Positions 1 to 6,676 of a DNA stretch of 7,002 nt are shown piece by piece. The notes below the pieces were generated by a model. It searched no databases, had not been told where the DNA came from, and saw only the letters and a list, made by a program, of their open reading frames with translations. The stretch comes from Clostridia bacterium (GTDB taxonomy: Bacteria > Bacillota_A > Clostridia > Christensenellales > Aristaeellaceae). Each line of letters opens with the position of its first letter. Position 1 is the stretch's first letter. Location of the stretch: the NCBI GenBank assembly GCA_017481185.1, contig JAFUPO010000127.1, positions 1 through 7,002 of the forward strand, in the 5' to 3' direction. A program made the translations under genes and the position numbers.

Positions 1-395
1 AGGAAGCGGCGTTGGATGCCACCTACGACGACCTGGAAGCAGATCTTCTTCGCAAAATCGAAGGCCTTGAAAAGCAGATCCAGATGCTGTCCGACAAGCG
101 CAACACCATCATTCAGGTGAACCGGACAGCAAAAACCGCCATCGACGTATTCAAGGATATCCTTGAAAAAGAAAAGCTGGATCGCACCGATCTGGAGCTT
201 ATTATCCAGCGCATCCATGTGTATGAGGATCACCTCGAAATCCAGCTTCAAGCCGACATCGACACCCTCATCCGCACGGAAGCCATGGAGGACACCGTAA
301 ATTTTAATCAGGGCATCGAAAATTTGAACTGCCGTATTGTCCAGACGGCCAGGAATCAGAAGGACAAAGTTTTCGATGTCCATGTTATCAGTGAC
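1..395 (+). mobile_element. Right end of an integrative element inserted in spoVT
   Basis: Everything left of about 395 reads as the end of a mobile element: the coding frame is recombinase-like up to roughly 392 and switches at once to SpoVT sequence. The recombinase gene lies at the very edge of the element, pointing at the junction, which is the usual place for the integrase gene of elements moved by large serine recombinases. The rest of the element, its cargo and its other end lie outside the window, so its size and class (conjugative element, prophage or transposon) cannot be told. The exact boundary is inferred from where SpoVT similarity begins, not from seeing both attachment sites. 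Confidence 0.6.
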
Positions 396-860
396 GGCGA
401 CCCGCTGGAAATCTACACCGACCGGGATGGCGAGGTCATCCTGAAGAAGTATTCGCCTATTGGGGAGATGTCTTCCTTCGCGAAAGATTATACGGAATCT
501 CTTTTTCGTTCCCTGGGGCATATTGCCTGCATTGTGGACCGGGATCAGGTGGTGGCGGCCAGCGGCGTGACCAAGAAGGAAATGCTGGACAAGCCCATCT
601 CACACGATCTGGAGACCGCTATCGCCAACCGGCAGACCATTGCCTTGAATCGCAACCTGGGGGGCAAGATGGTTGCTGTGACCTCTGATGAGGACGTCAG
701 CGGCTACACGGCCCAGGTGCTCAGCCCCATCATTGCAGATGGAGAGGCCATTGGCGCGGTGCTGCTTTTGAGCCGCGAGCAGGGCGCCCGCATGGGCGAT
801 ACAGAATTGAAGGTGGCGGAAACCGCCGCAGGCATTGTAGGACGGCAGATGGAGCAATAA
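3..860 (+). CDS. Serine recombinase C-terminus (5' partial) fused in frame to SpoVT C-terminal part
   Basis: The frame is open from the window edge (codons at 3, 6 and 9 before a TTG at 12), so the true start lies upstream; the TTG is probably internal. The first part (12 to about 392, 127 codons) has the charged, helical build of the C-terminal region of large serine recombinases: a coiled-coil-like stretch (LLRKIEGLEKQI) followed by a segment with LELIIQRIHVYEDHLEIQL, which resembles the C-terminal end of clostridial resolvase/invertase-type recombinases. From 396 the protein is SpoVT: GDPLEIYTDRDGEVIL, then the GAF-like domain, ending in ETAAGIVGRQMEQ as SpoVT proteins do. The catalytic serine domain is not in the window. 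The fused product could be a real chimera, or only the reading frame that insertion happens to create. Identification of the SpoVT part is firm; the recombinase part rests on recalled family sequence. Confidence 0.75.
   Translation, partial: EAALDATYDDLEADLLRKIEGLEKQIQMLSDKRNTIIQVNRTAKTAIDVFKDILEKEKLDRTDLELIIQRIHVYEDHLEIQLQADIDTLIRTEAMEDTVNFNQGIENLNCRIVQTARNQKDKVFDVHVISDGDPLEIYTDRDGEVILKKYSPIGEMSSFAKDYTESLFRSLGHIACIVDRDQVVAASGVTKKEMLDKPISHDLETAIANRQTIALNRNLGGKMVAVTSDEDVSGYTAQVLSPIIADGEAIGAVLLLSREQGARMGDTELKVAETAAGIVGRQMEQ
393..413 (+). other. Putative attachment-site junction (attR-like) in spoVT
   Basis: Codons 393-413 read D-G-D-P-L-E-I. In intact SpoVT the same motif follows an Arg-Glu dipeptide about 30 residues from the start, and the residues before it are the highly conserved AbrB-type start of the protein. 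Here the preceding residues (FDVHVIS) do not resemble SpoVT at all, so the crossover should lie within or just before this stretch. Serine recombinases exchange strands at a two-base core; which two bases is not visible without the other end of the element or an empty site. Confidence 0.5.
396..860 (+). pseudogene. spoVT: 3' part of spoVT (stage V sporulation protein T), lacking its start
   Basis: SpoVT is an AbrB-type regulator of about 178-185 residues that acts in the forespore under sigma G and tunes late forespore gene expression. This segment encodes 154 residues, from the GDPLEI motif to the conserved C-terminus MEQ. It holds the end of the AbrB DNA-binding fold and the whole GAF-like sensory domain (SLGHIACIVDRDQVVAASGVTK, then SPIIADGEAIGAVLLLSRE). 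Missing are about 30 N-terminal residues, including the first half of the swapped-hairpin DNA-binding domain, so this half alone should not bind DNA as SpoVT does. The retained part shows no stop or frameshift, which suggests the insertion is recent or that the gene is still rebuilt by excision. The 5' half is expected on the far side of the element, outside the window. Confidence 0.75.
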
Positions 861-886
861 AAAAAGCGGCGCAAAGCCGCTTTTTT
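861..886. terminator. Bidirectional intrinsic terminator
   Basis: Stem GCGGC (866-870) and GCCGC (876-880) around loop GCAAA, flanked by five A on the left and six T on the right, which can extend the stem by A-T pairs. It begins right after the TAA of the spoVT segment and lies five bases beyond the stop of the convergent MalG-like permease gene. Read on + it has a U-tract for spoVT; read on - the A-run supplies a U-tract for the sugar operon. Confidence 0.85.
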
Positions 887-890
887 GCTT

Positions 891-1742
891 TTAACCCTTT
901 ACGCTGCCGGAGGTCAGCCCCTGCACAAAGAAGCGCTGGCAGGTGATGAATACCAGCACCACAGGGAGCAGGGTCAAAACGGACATGGCAAACACATACC
1001 CCCATTGGGTAAACTGGTGCTGGCCGAAGAAGCCAGCGATGGCAATGGGCAGCGTTCGCAGCTGGTTATCGTTAATGACGGTGTTGGCCCAGGGGTATTC
1101 CTCCCAGGCGGTGAGAAAGTTGAAGATGCTCACCGAGGCGATGGCCGGGGCGGCCAGGGGCAGGGCGATGCGGGTGTACACGGTCATCACTCTGGCGCCA
1201 TCGATGTAGGTGGCTTCGGTGATCTCTTCGGGGATGCCTTCCATGAAGCCCTTGATCATAAAGGTGGAAAAGGGGATGACCCAGGCCACATAAAAGGGAA
1301 TCAAGCCCCAGAGCTTGTTCACCAAATTCAGATGGGTGGCCAGCTCAAACTGAGGCACGATCATGGTGGTGCCAGGGATGATCATGGTCAGGATGATAAA
1401 GCCGAAAAGCAGCTTCTTGCCTTTGAAGCGAAACTTGCCCATCACAAAGGCCATGGCGGAGGACACCACCGCAGCCAGAGCAACCGAGGAGAGGGAAACG
1501 AACGCCGAGTTCATAAAGTTCAGGTAGAACTTGCTTTGAGAAAGAATGTACTGATAATTTTCAAGGGTCAGCGCCTCCCACTTGGGAAAGAACCGGGGCG
1601 GATACTCGTACAGCGCCCCGTTGGGCCGCAGGGAGGTGGAGATCATATAGATCATGGGCAGGGTGCAGATCACCGTGCCAAGGGCCAAAGCCAGATACCT
1701 GAAAAGCTTTGCGCGCAGATCGCGCTGTGATTGTTTTTTCAT
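891..1742 (-). CDS. Carbohydrate ABC transporter permease, MalG-like
   Basis: Inner subunit of a CUT1-family sugar importer in the cytoplasmic membrane, pairing with the MalF-like permease encoded just upstream. 283 residues, usual for the family. It starts with a short basic cytoplasmic N-terminus, then about six membrane segments (near 15-35, 78-101, 110-131, 143-164, 198-215 and 247-268). The EAA loop that docks the ATPase is clear at about 173-196 (EITEATYIDGA, then RIALPLAAP), and the tail FFVQGLTSGSVKG is typical of MalG-like proteins. The ATG at 1742 is well supported by AGGAGG (1748-1753), which overlaps the TAG stop of the preceding gene, giving a 9-base gap and likely translational coupling. 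Last gene of the operon; the terminator at 861-886 follows directly. Confidence 0.95.
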   Translation of the reverse strand: MKKQSQRDLRAKLFRYLALALGTVICTLPMIYMISTSLRPNGALYEYPPRFFPKWEALTLENYQYILSQSKFYLNFMNSAFVSLSSVALAAVVSSAMAFVMGKFRFKGKKLLFGFIILTMIIPGTTMIVPQFELATHLNLVNKLWGLIPFYVAWVIPFSTFMIKGFMEGIPEEITEATYIDGARVMTVYTRIALPLAAPAIASVSIFNFLTAWEEYPWANTVINDNQLRTLPIAIAGFFGQHQFTQWGYVFAMSVLTLLPVVLVFITCQRFFVQGLTSGSVKG

Positions 1743-1751
1743 AAGCGCCTC

Positions 1752-2636
1752 CTACGCATCCTTGTTTTTCATGGCCTTGAACTGCAAAATCGCCAGCAGG
1801 CCCAGGCACAGCGCCATCACAAAGGACAGGGCAGCCGCATAGCCAAACTTACCGGTTGAGAAAGCTTTGTAATACATCCAGGTGAGCAGGGTATCCGTCT
1901 GATGGGCAGGCTTGCCGCCGGTGATCATTTTAATGGAAGTAAACACATTAAAACCGCCAATGGTGAGCATGATCAGCGCAAACAGGATGGTACCTTTGAT
2001 GGAGGGCAGGGTAACGCTCACAAACTTTTTCCAGGGGCCGCAGCCGTCGATCTCCGCCGCCTCGTACAAGTCCTGAGGCACCTGCTGCAAAGCGGCCAGG
2101 AACACCACCATATTCCAGCCCACGCCTTTCCAGATGCCCAGGATCATGGCCACGGTCAGGCCGCTCCAGCGAGTATCCAGCCAGCGCACATTAGCCGGCG
2201 TCACCTGAATGATGCGGGTAAGGAAATAGTTGAGCAGCCCTTCGGTATTAAAAATATAGCGAAACACCAGCGAGGCGATTACCCAGGAGGTAATGACCGG
2301 CAGATAGTTAATGACGCGGAAAGTAACGCTCAGGCGTTTGACGCCATTGATGAGCACAGCTGTGAACAAACCCAGAATCATCTGGCCCGGAACGGTGACA
2401 AAGGTGTAGACGATGCTGTTGACAAAAACCGTCCAAAACACATCGTCAGAAAAAACAGCCTGGTAATTGGCAAGGCCGGTAAAGGGCTGATCCAGCATGG
2501 TGGCAAAGCTCCAATCGCAGAATCTCATCCACAAGAGCCGAAAAATGGGATATACGGTGAACATGCCGAAGATGAGCAGCCCCGGCATGATAAGCAGCAA
2601 CAGCTGCAAACGGTTCATGCGGGATTTGAGTACCAA
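1752..2636 (-). CDS. Carbohydrate ABC transporter permease, MalF-like
   Basis: First permease subunit of the CUT1 sugar importer. 294 residues with about six membrane segments (near 10-36, 67-95, 106-128, 160-183, 215-238 and 266-286). The EAA loop is at about 190-211 (DLYEAAEIDGCG, then VTLP), and the TGGKPAHQTDTLLTWMYYKAF stretch before the last segment is typical of MalF-like subunits. The start is a TTG at 2636: AGGAGG (2646-2651) lies nine bases upstream, whereas the first ATG (2618, residue 7) lies 27 bases away and lacks its own site. The TTG could lower translation relative to the binding protein. An 89-base gap with a strong stem-loop separates it from the binding-protein gene. Substrate cannot be read from the sequence; maltodextrin-like sugars are inferred from the GH13 neighbour. 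Confidence 0.95.
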   Translation of the reverse strand: MVLKSRMNRLQLLLLIMPGLLIFGMFTVYPIFRLLWMRFCDWSFATMLDQPFTGLANYQAVFSDDVFWTVFVNSIVYTFVTVPGQMILGLFTAVLINGVKRLSVTFRVINYLPVITSWVIASLVFRYIFNTEGLLNYFLTRIIQVTPANVRWLDTRWSGLTVAMILGIWKGVGWNMVVFLAALQQVPQDLYEAAEIDGCGPWKKFVSVTLPSIKGTILFALIMLTIGGFNVFTSIKMITGGKPAHQTDTLLTWMYYKAFSTGKFGYAAALSFVMALCLGLLAILQFKAMKNKDA

Positions 2637-2645
2637 GGTGGATCG

Positions 2646-2651
2646 CCTCCT
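2646..2651 (-). promoter_or_regulatory. Ribosome binding site deciding the TTG start of the MalF-like gene
   Basis: AGGAGG on the minus strand, nine bases before TTG at 2636. It lies directly after the U-run of the upstream stem-loop, so polymerase pausing there would occur just as this site is transcribed. Confidence 0.75.
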
Positions 2652-2688
2652 AAAAAAAGGCGGCGGGGCGGGCGCGCCCGCCCCGCCG
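2652..2688 (-). terminator. GC-only palindrome plus U-run: attenuating intercistronic stem-loop
   Basis: Positions 2661-2688 form a perfect 28-base palindrome made only of G and C; a realistic hairpin has a 12-pair stem and a GCGC loop. On the minus strand it is followed by CC and seven T (2658-2652). It lies between the stop of the binding-protein gene (2726) and the permease ribosome site (2646-2651). Such structures between binding-protein and permease genes are known, as in malE-malF, to stabilise the upstream message or partly terminate transcription. That gives more binding protein than permease. A complete stop is unlikely because the permease genes have no other obvious promoter. Confidence 0.7.
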
Positions 2689-2725
2689 AAGTGGTTGACT
2701 TTCCCAAGGGGGTCAGGTAAGATAG

Positions 2726-3975
2726 TTACTTGAGCAACGCATCAAACTTGACGGCCAATTCATCCATGGCTTCCTGGGCGGTCTTTTCACCGTTGACCAC
2801 TGCGGTCATGGCCATGGTCAGCTCATTATCCATTTCGGTCCAGGCCGCCACAGTGGGCCGGGCCTTGGCCGTCTGGATGGCCTCAATGAAGGGCGCATAA
2901 GAAGCGTTCTTCACGGTGTCGCTTTCCAGCGCCGCCTTGTTCACGGGGATCTGGCCGCACTTGGCCATTTCGGTCTGCGCAAATTCACCGGTCATGAACT
3001 GGATGAACTTCCAGGCAGCTTCCTTATTGGCATTGGTGAACATGGCAATGTCTTCGCCGCCCAGAACGGAAATGCTGCCGCCCGGGCCTGCGGGCATGGA
3101 CGCGGTGCCGTAAGCCACATCAGGATAAGCGCCTTCCAGTTCGGCGGTCTTCCAGGGGCCTTCCAGCATCATGGCATAGCGGCCGGTGCCGAAGCCGTCG
3201 GTCATGGGGATATCGCCGCTATTGAAGCCGGTGAGGGCGTTTTCCTTTACCAGCTGGGCAAAGGTCTCCACAGCCTTCACGGTGGCTTCGGAGTTCACAT
3301 AGCCGGTAGCCACGGTCTGCTCCTCATTGGTCAGGCTGCCGCCAAAGGTCCAGATGAAGGGGCAGATGTTCCAGCCGGACAGGGCGGGTTCATTCCAGCC
3401 CCACACCTGCTGCCCGTTGGTGTTGGTGCCGGAAAGGGCGCGCACAGCTGCCACCCACTCGTCGGTGGTGGTGGGCACCTTCACGCCGGCAGCTTCCAGC
3501 ATGGCCACGTTGTAGAACAGGATCTTGCTGTTGGTGTTCAGGGGCAGGGCATAGGTGCCGCCGCCGATCTTGGCAGTGGACAGTGCGCTTTCCAGCAGCT
3601 TTGCGGATACTTCATTGAAGTCAGCCATTTCCTGATCCAGAGCCACCAGCACGCCCATCTGCTGGAACTCAGGCAGCCAGGCAATATCGCAGCGGGCCAC
3701 ATCGGGCAGCATCTTGGTTGAGGTGCTGACAAGGATCTTGTCATGCAGTTCAGCCCATTCATGGGAAACGGCGTTAACCTTGATCCCGGGGTTCTCGCTC
3801 TCAAACTTGGGAATGAGCACGTTCATCAGCGTCTCATTTTCAGCCGACTGCGCACTGTAGTGGTGCCAGAAGTTGAGGGTCACAGGGGTTTCTGACGATT
3901 CTGCCAGGGCCGGTAAAGCCGCCAAGCAAAGCACCGCGCTGAGCAGGATCGCCAGAATTTTTTCATGGTCTTCAT
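2726..3975 (-). CDS. Extracellular sugar-binding protein (family 1), with apparent one-base frameshift at its start
   Basis: Binds sugar outside the membrane and delivers it to the two permeases. The open frame covers 402 residues from a GTG at 3934. After the signal peptide it begins VTLNFWHHYSAQ and shows LIPKFESENPGIKVNAV, LPDVARCDIAWLPEF and GRYAMMLEGPWKTAELE, all typical of family 1 solute-binding proteins. The true start is almost certainly ATG at 3975: AGGAGG lies seven bases upstream and the ATG overlaps the TGA of the GH13 gene (ATGA). From that ATG the sequence as given codes only 31 residues before TGA at 3882-3880. One extra A in the A6 run (3958-3963) would give MKTMKKILAILLSAVLCLAA, a textbook signal peptide, and a 416-residue protein. 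Cleavage is expected after Ala-Leu-Ala. No convincing lipobox is seen. Sequencing error, phase variation or a real lesion are all possible. Confidence 0.9.
3958..3963 (-). other. A6 homopolymer where the reading frame breaks
   Basis: On the minus strand the start reads ATGAAAAAATTCTGGCG. Six A place the ATG out of frame with the hydrophobic signal sequence; seven A would join them exactly. The downstream frame otherwise shows no defect. Confidence 0.75.
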
Positions 3976-5663
3976 GGGGTATCCTCCTTTTTAAGATTGA
4001 TGATCTTAACGGCTCGGGCCGGAACTGTTACGCTTCCCTCCGCCTGAGCCGCGAAGTCCTGAGGGGTATCGCCGGTATTGAACACAGCGATCACTTTTTC
4101 TGTATTCAAAGCTCTTTCAAAAGCAAAGAGCTTTTTTTGTTTATCCGCGCACCTTATGCGCAGGCTGCCTTCACAAACAGCGGGATGCTCGTGCCGAAAC
4201 CGAATGAGATCCTCCGTCCATTGGCGCAGCTCCTCATCCATCCGCTCCCAGGCCATGCCTGCCCGGCAGTCGGGGTCGTTTTCCCCTTCCATGCCGATCT
4301 CCTCGCCGTAGTACACCGCCGGGCTGCCGGGGAAAAGCATCTGGAAGGCCACCGCCAGCTTCAATCGCCATTTTTCTCCTCCTGCCAGGGTCAAAAACCG
4401 GGGCGTATCATGGGAGGACAGGCAATTGTACATCCCATGAAGGATCTCGTCAGGGTACTTCATGCGCATCCGTTCCAGCCGGTGAAGAAGCGCTTCCTCG
4501 TCGATCATGCCTCGGGCGAAGTAGTCCACCATGGCATCCCTGAACAGATAGTTCATCGCCGTGTGGCACTGGTCGTTGCCCAACAGCATCCGGGAGGCGT
4601 CTGACCAGGTTTCGCCCAGCAGAAGCGCCTGGGGGTATTCTCGGCAAAGCTCCCTGCGCAGATACTGCAAGCAGTCGGTGTCCAGCTCGTCTGCCACATC
4701 CAGCCGCCAGCCATCGATGCCAGTGCGCTGAATCCAGTAGCGCATTACGGAAAGGATAAACTTTTGAACCTGGATATCCCCAGTGTTCAGCCGGGGCATA
4801 TAGGGATAATCGCCCACGCACTCATAGCAGCTTTCGTGGATCTCGATGGGAAATTTCTTAGGATGGAACCAGTGAACATAGGCTGATTCTTCACCCTTCT
4901 CCACCAGGTCTCGAAAGGGAGCAAAGTGTATGCCGCAGTGATTGAATACGCCATCCAACACAACGCGGATGCCCCGCTCATGGGCCTGGCTGACCAGCCT
5001 CTTTAAATCCTCTTCGCTGCCAAAGTCCGGATCGATCCTGAAATAATCGGTGGTGGCGTATTTGTGATTGAAGTCAGCCTCAAAGATCGGATTCAGGTAG
5101 AGGCAGTCAACGCCCAGCTTTTGCAGGTAGCCCAGCTTTTGCAGGATGCCCGGCAGATCGCCGCCCAGATAGTTTTCACGGGTGGGGAGCGCATCCCATT
5201 TCTCTAGGGGATGAGATTTGGGCAACCCCTCGCTCCGGAAAAACCGTTCGGGAAAGATCTGATAATACACAGCGCCCCGGGCCCAGGCAGGGGGCGCAAT
5301 GACGTCCGCCCCATTGGCCTGCAAAAGCTCAAAGTATCCTGCGGTGGGTTCCCCCACGGTGAGGCCATATTCCGAATAACAGGCCTGGCAGCCATCCCGG
5401 CCGGCGAGGCGAAAGAAGTATTTGATGTAATGCACTTCCTCCGCAAAGGCTATTTCAGCGACCCATTCCTCGCTCTGCCCATCCCGGGCCCGGGGCTGCA
5501 TCGCCGCCTCAAAGCGTTTTTCCGGCTCGGACCTTTTCCAGTAGATGATGCGGCAGCAGGCCAAATCATCGCAGGCCGCAAGAAGGCGAAAACGCATTTT
5601 GCATCGTGCAAGCGGTTGCCTAAATGGCAAAAAAGATTCATGGCGTATAGCGCCAATGTTCAT
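3972..5663 (-). CDS. GH13 alpha-amylase family enzyme, neopullulanase/cyclomaltodextrinase-like
   Basis: Hydrolyses alpha-1,4 (possibly some alpha-1,6) bonds in imported maltodextrins, cyclodextrins or pullulan fragments. No signal peptide, so cytoplasmic. Counted from the ATG at 5663 it has 563 residues. An N-terminal beta domain resembling CBM34 (about 1-115) comes first, then the catalytic barrel opening with GAVYYQIFPERF. The conserved regions are complete: DGVFNHCG (Asp237, His242), MPRLN (289-293, the MPKLN-type signature of this subgroup), GWRLDVADE with nucleophile Asp322, GETW with acid/base Glu351, and SSHDTPR with His418-Asp419. A small C-terminal beta domain follows. A GTG at 5672 would overlap the regulator's stop codon (GTGA) and add three residues, but AGGA at 5674-5677 suits the ATG better, and MNIGAIRHES aligns with typical family starts. 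Its own stop overlaps the next gene's start. Exact substrate is not decidable here. Confidence 0.93.
   Translation of the reverse strand: MNIGAIRHESFLPFRQPLARCKMRFRLLAACDDLACCRIIYWKRSEPEKRFEAAMQPRARDGQSEEWVAEIAFAEEVHYIKYFFRLAGRDGCQACYSEYGLTVGEPTAGYFELLQANGADVIAPPAWARGAVYYQIFPERFFRSEGLPKSHPLEKWDALPTRENYLGGDLPGILQKLGYLQKLGVDCLYLNPIFEADFNHKYATTDYFRIDPDFGSEEDLKRLVSQAHERGIRVVLDGVFNHCGIHFAPFRDLVEKGEESAYVHWFHPKKFPIEIHESCYECVGDYPYMPRLNTGDIQVQKFILSVMRYWIQRTGIDGWRLDVADELDTDCLQYLRRELCREYPQALLLGETWSDASRMLLGNDQCHTAMNYLFRDAMVDYFARGMIDEEALLHRLERMRMKYPDEILHGMYNCLSSHDTPRFLTLAGGEKWRLKLAVAFQMLFPGSPAVYYGEEIGMEGENDPDCRAGMAWERMDEELRQWTEDLIRFRHEHPAVCEGSLRIRCADKQKKLFAFERALNTEKVIAVFNTGDTPQDFAAQAEGSVTVPARAVKIINLKKEDTP
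3983..3990 (-). promoter_or_regulatory. Ribosome binding site deciding the start of the binding-protein gene
   Basis: AAAGGAGG on the minus strand, seven bases before ATG at 3975, located inside the last codons of the GH13 gene (Lys-Lys-Glu-Asp). It shows that translation should begin at 3975 or at the ATG three codons later (3966), both out of frame with the main open frame, and not at the GTG at 3934. Confidence 0.85.
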
Positions 5664-5668
5664 AATCT

Positions 5669-6664
5669 TCACATCCTATGACTTGATTCGCGCTCGATCA
5701 GTGTGGTGCCCAAAAGCACCTGCTGACAGGGCGTTTGATGATCGATATGCTGGAACAAGAGCCTGGCGGCCTGCTCGCCCAGAAGGGCGGTATCCACATC
5801 CACCGAGCTCAGGGGCGGATCGGTAAACTCCGCCAGAGGATAATTATCAAAAGTGACCACGCTTACCTGCCCGGGCACGGAAAGCCCCACCTCGCGGCAG
5901 GCCCGAAGCAGGCCAAAGGCTGTCATATTATCGTTGCACAAAAAGGCGTCAGGCCGGTTTTCGCCCTTAAGCACTTCAAGGGCGATTCGCTGGGCTCCTT
6001 CCACCGTACCATCGGTGGGAAAGATCAAAGCTTCCTGCTTTTCAATGGCTTTTTCATAGCCCTTAACCCGGCGCTTGGAAAAACCGGTACGGCCTTCGCC
6101 CCCCAGATACGCCACGCGGCGGCATCCCTTTTCCGTCAAATGGCGCACGGACATTTCAGCGCCTTGGGTATTGTTCACATCCACCCAGTTCAAATCGTGA
6201 TGGGCAGCCTCCGGCTGGCCCAGCACCACACAGGGAAAGGACTGAATCTTTTTCATAAGCGAGGGCTTCACCGTTGAAGGGGGCAGAATCAACCCATCCA
6301 CCTTGCGCTCCAGCATCAGTTTTTCAATGCTGTTCATGCCTCCGGCCCGCTTGGCGCCGTTGGCCAGAATCACATGATAGCCCCTCTCCTGGGCGACTTT
6401 TTCAATAGCGAACAGGCTGCGGTTGAAAAACACGTTGCTGAATGCCTCTGCATCCTGAGCGTCCACCACCACGCCGATGGCGCCGCTCTGACCGTTGGCC
6501 AGGCTGCGGGCCAGGCTGTTGGGATGATAATCCAATTGGCGCATCGCTGCATAAATTTTTTCCCTGGTTTCTTCCATTACGCTGGCTTTGCCGTTGATCA
6601 CACGGCTTACCGTGGAAGAATTTACCCCTGCCAGTTTGGCAACGTCGTGGATGGTCGAGGCCAT
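5669..6664 (-). CDS. LacI-family transcriptional regulator
   Basis: DNA-binding regulator, usually a repressor released by a sugar. 331 residues, normal for the family. The N-terminal helix-turn-helix (IHDVAKLAGVNSSTVSRVIN, about 5-24) is followed by the hinge helix (HPNSLARSLANG, 47-58). The sugar-binding domain runs from about 61 to the end, with GAIGVVV, ADGLILP-like KVDGLILPPS, VAYLGGEGRT, RPDAFLCNDNMTAFGLL, VSVVTFDN and the closing TLIERESS. The ATG at 6664 has AGGAGG (6671-6676) six bases upstream. It is the first gene of the operon, five bases before the GH13 start, so it probably controls its own promoter and the whole sugar unit. MalR-like function is inferred from neighbours; the inducer is unknown. 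Confidence 0.95.
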   Translation of the reverse strand: MASTIHDVAKLAGVNSSTVSRVINGKASVMEETREKIYAAMRQLDYHPNSLARSLANGQSGAIGVVVDAQDAEAFSNVFFNRSLFAIEKVAQERGYHVILANGAKRAGGMNSIEKLMLERKVDGLILPPSTVKPSLMKKIQSFPCVVLGQPEAAHHDLNWVDVNNTQGAEMSVRHLTEKGCRRVAYLGGEGRTGFSKRRVKGYEKAIEKQEALIFPTDGTVEGAQRIALEVLKGENRPDAFLCNDNMTAFGLLRACREVGLSVPGQVSVVTFDNYPLAEFTDPPLSSVDVDTALLGEQAARLLFQHIDHQTPCQQVLLGTTLIERESSHRM

Positions 6665-6676
6665 GAGAGCCCTCCT

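Noticed and set aside
885..1730. Long + strand open frame of 281 codons opposite the MalG-like gene, rich in Gly and His.
   Set aside because: It mirrors the permease gene, has low-complexity composition typical of antisense frames, overlaps the terminator and lacks recognisable domains.
1902..2720. Long + strand open frame of 272 codons opposite the MalF-like gene.
   Set aside because: Its Gln/His/Lys-rich sequence resembles no protein I know and it overlaps a clear permease gene across its full length.
4108..4138. Terminator-like hairpin on the + strand: AAAGCTCTTT and AAAGAGCTTT with a seven-base loop followed by a T-run.
   Set aside because: It lies inside the GH13 coding sequence on the opposite strand, the stem is AT-rich, and codons for KKLFAFERALN explain the bases; no + strand gene ends here.
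5113..5145. Fifteen-base direct repeat (CCCAGCTTTTGCAGG twice, period 18) suggesting a tandem duplication in the GH13 gene.
   Set aside because: It encodes LQKLGY then LQKLGV in the conserved stretch before LYLNPIF, where family members normally have this length and a similar K-L-x-Y-L-x-x-L-G pattern, so no extra residues were inserted.
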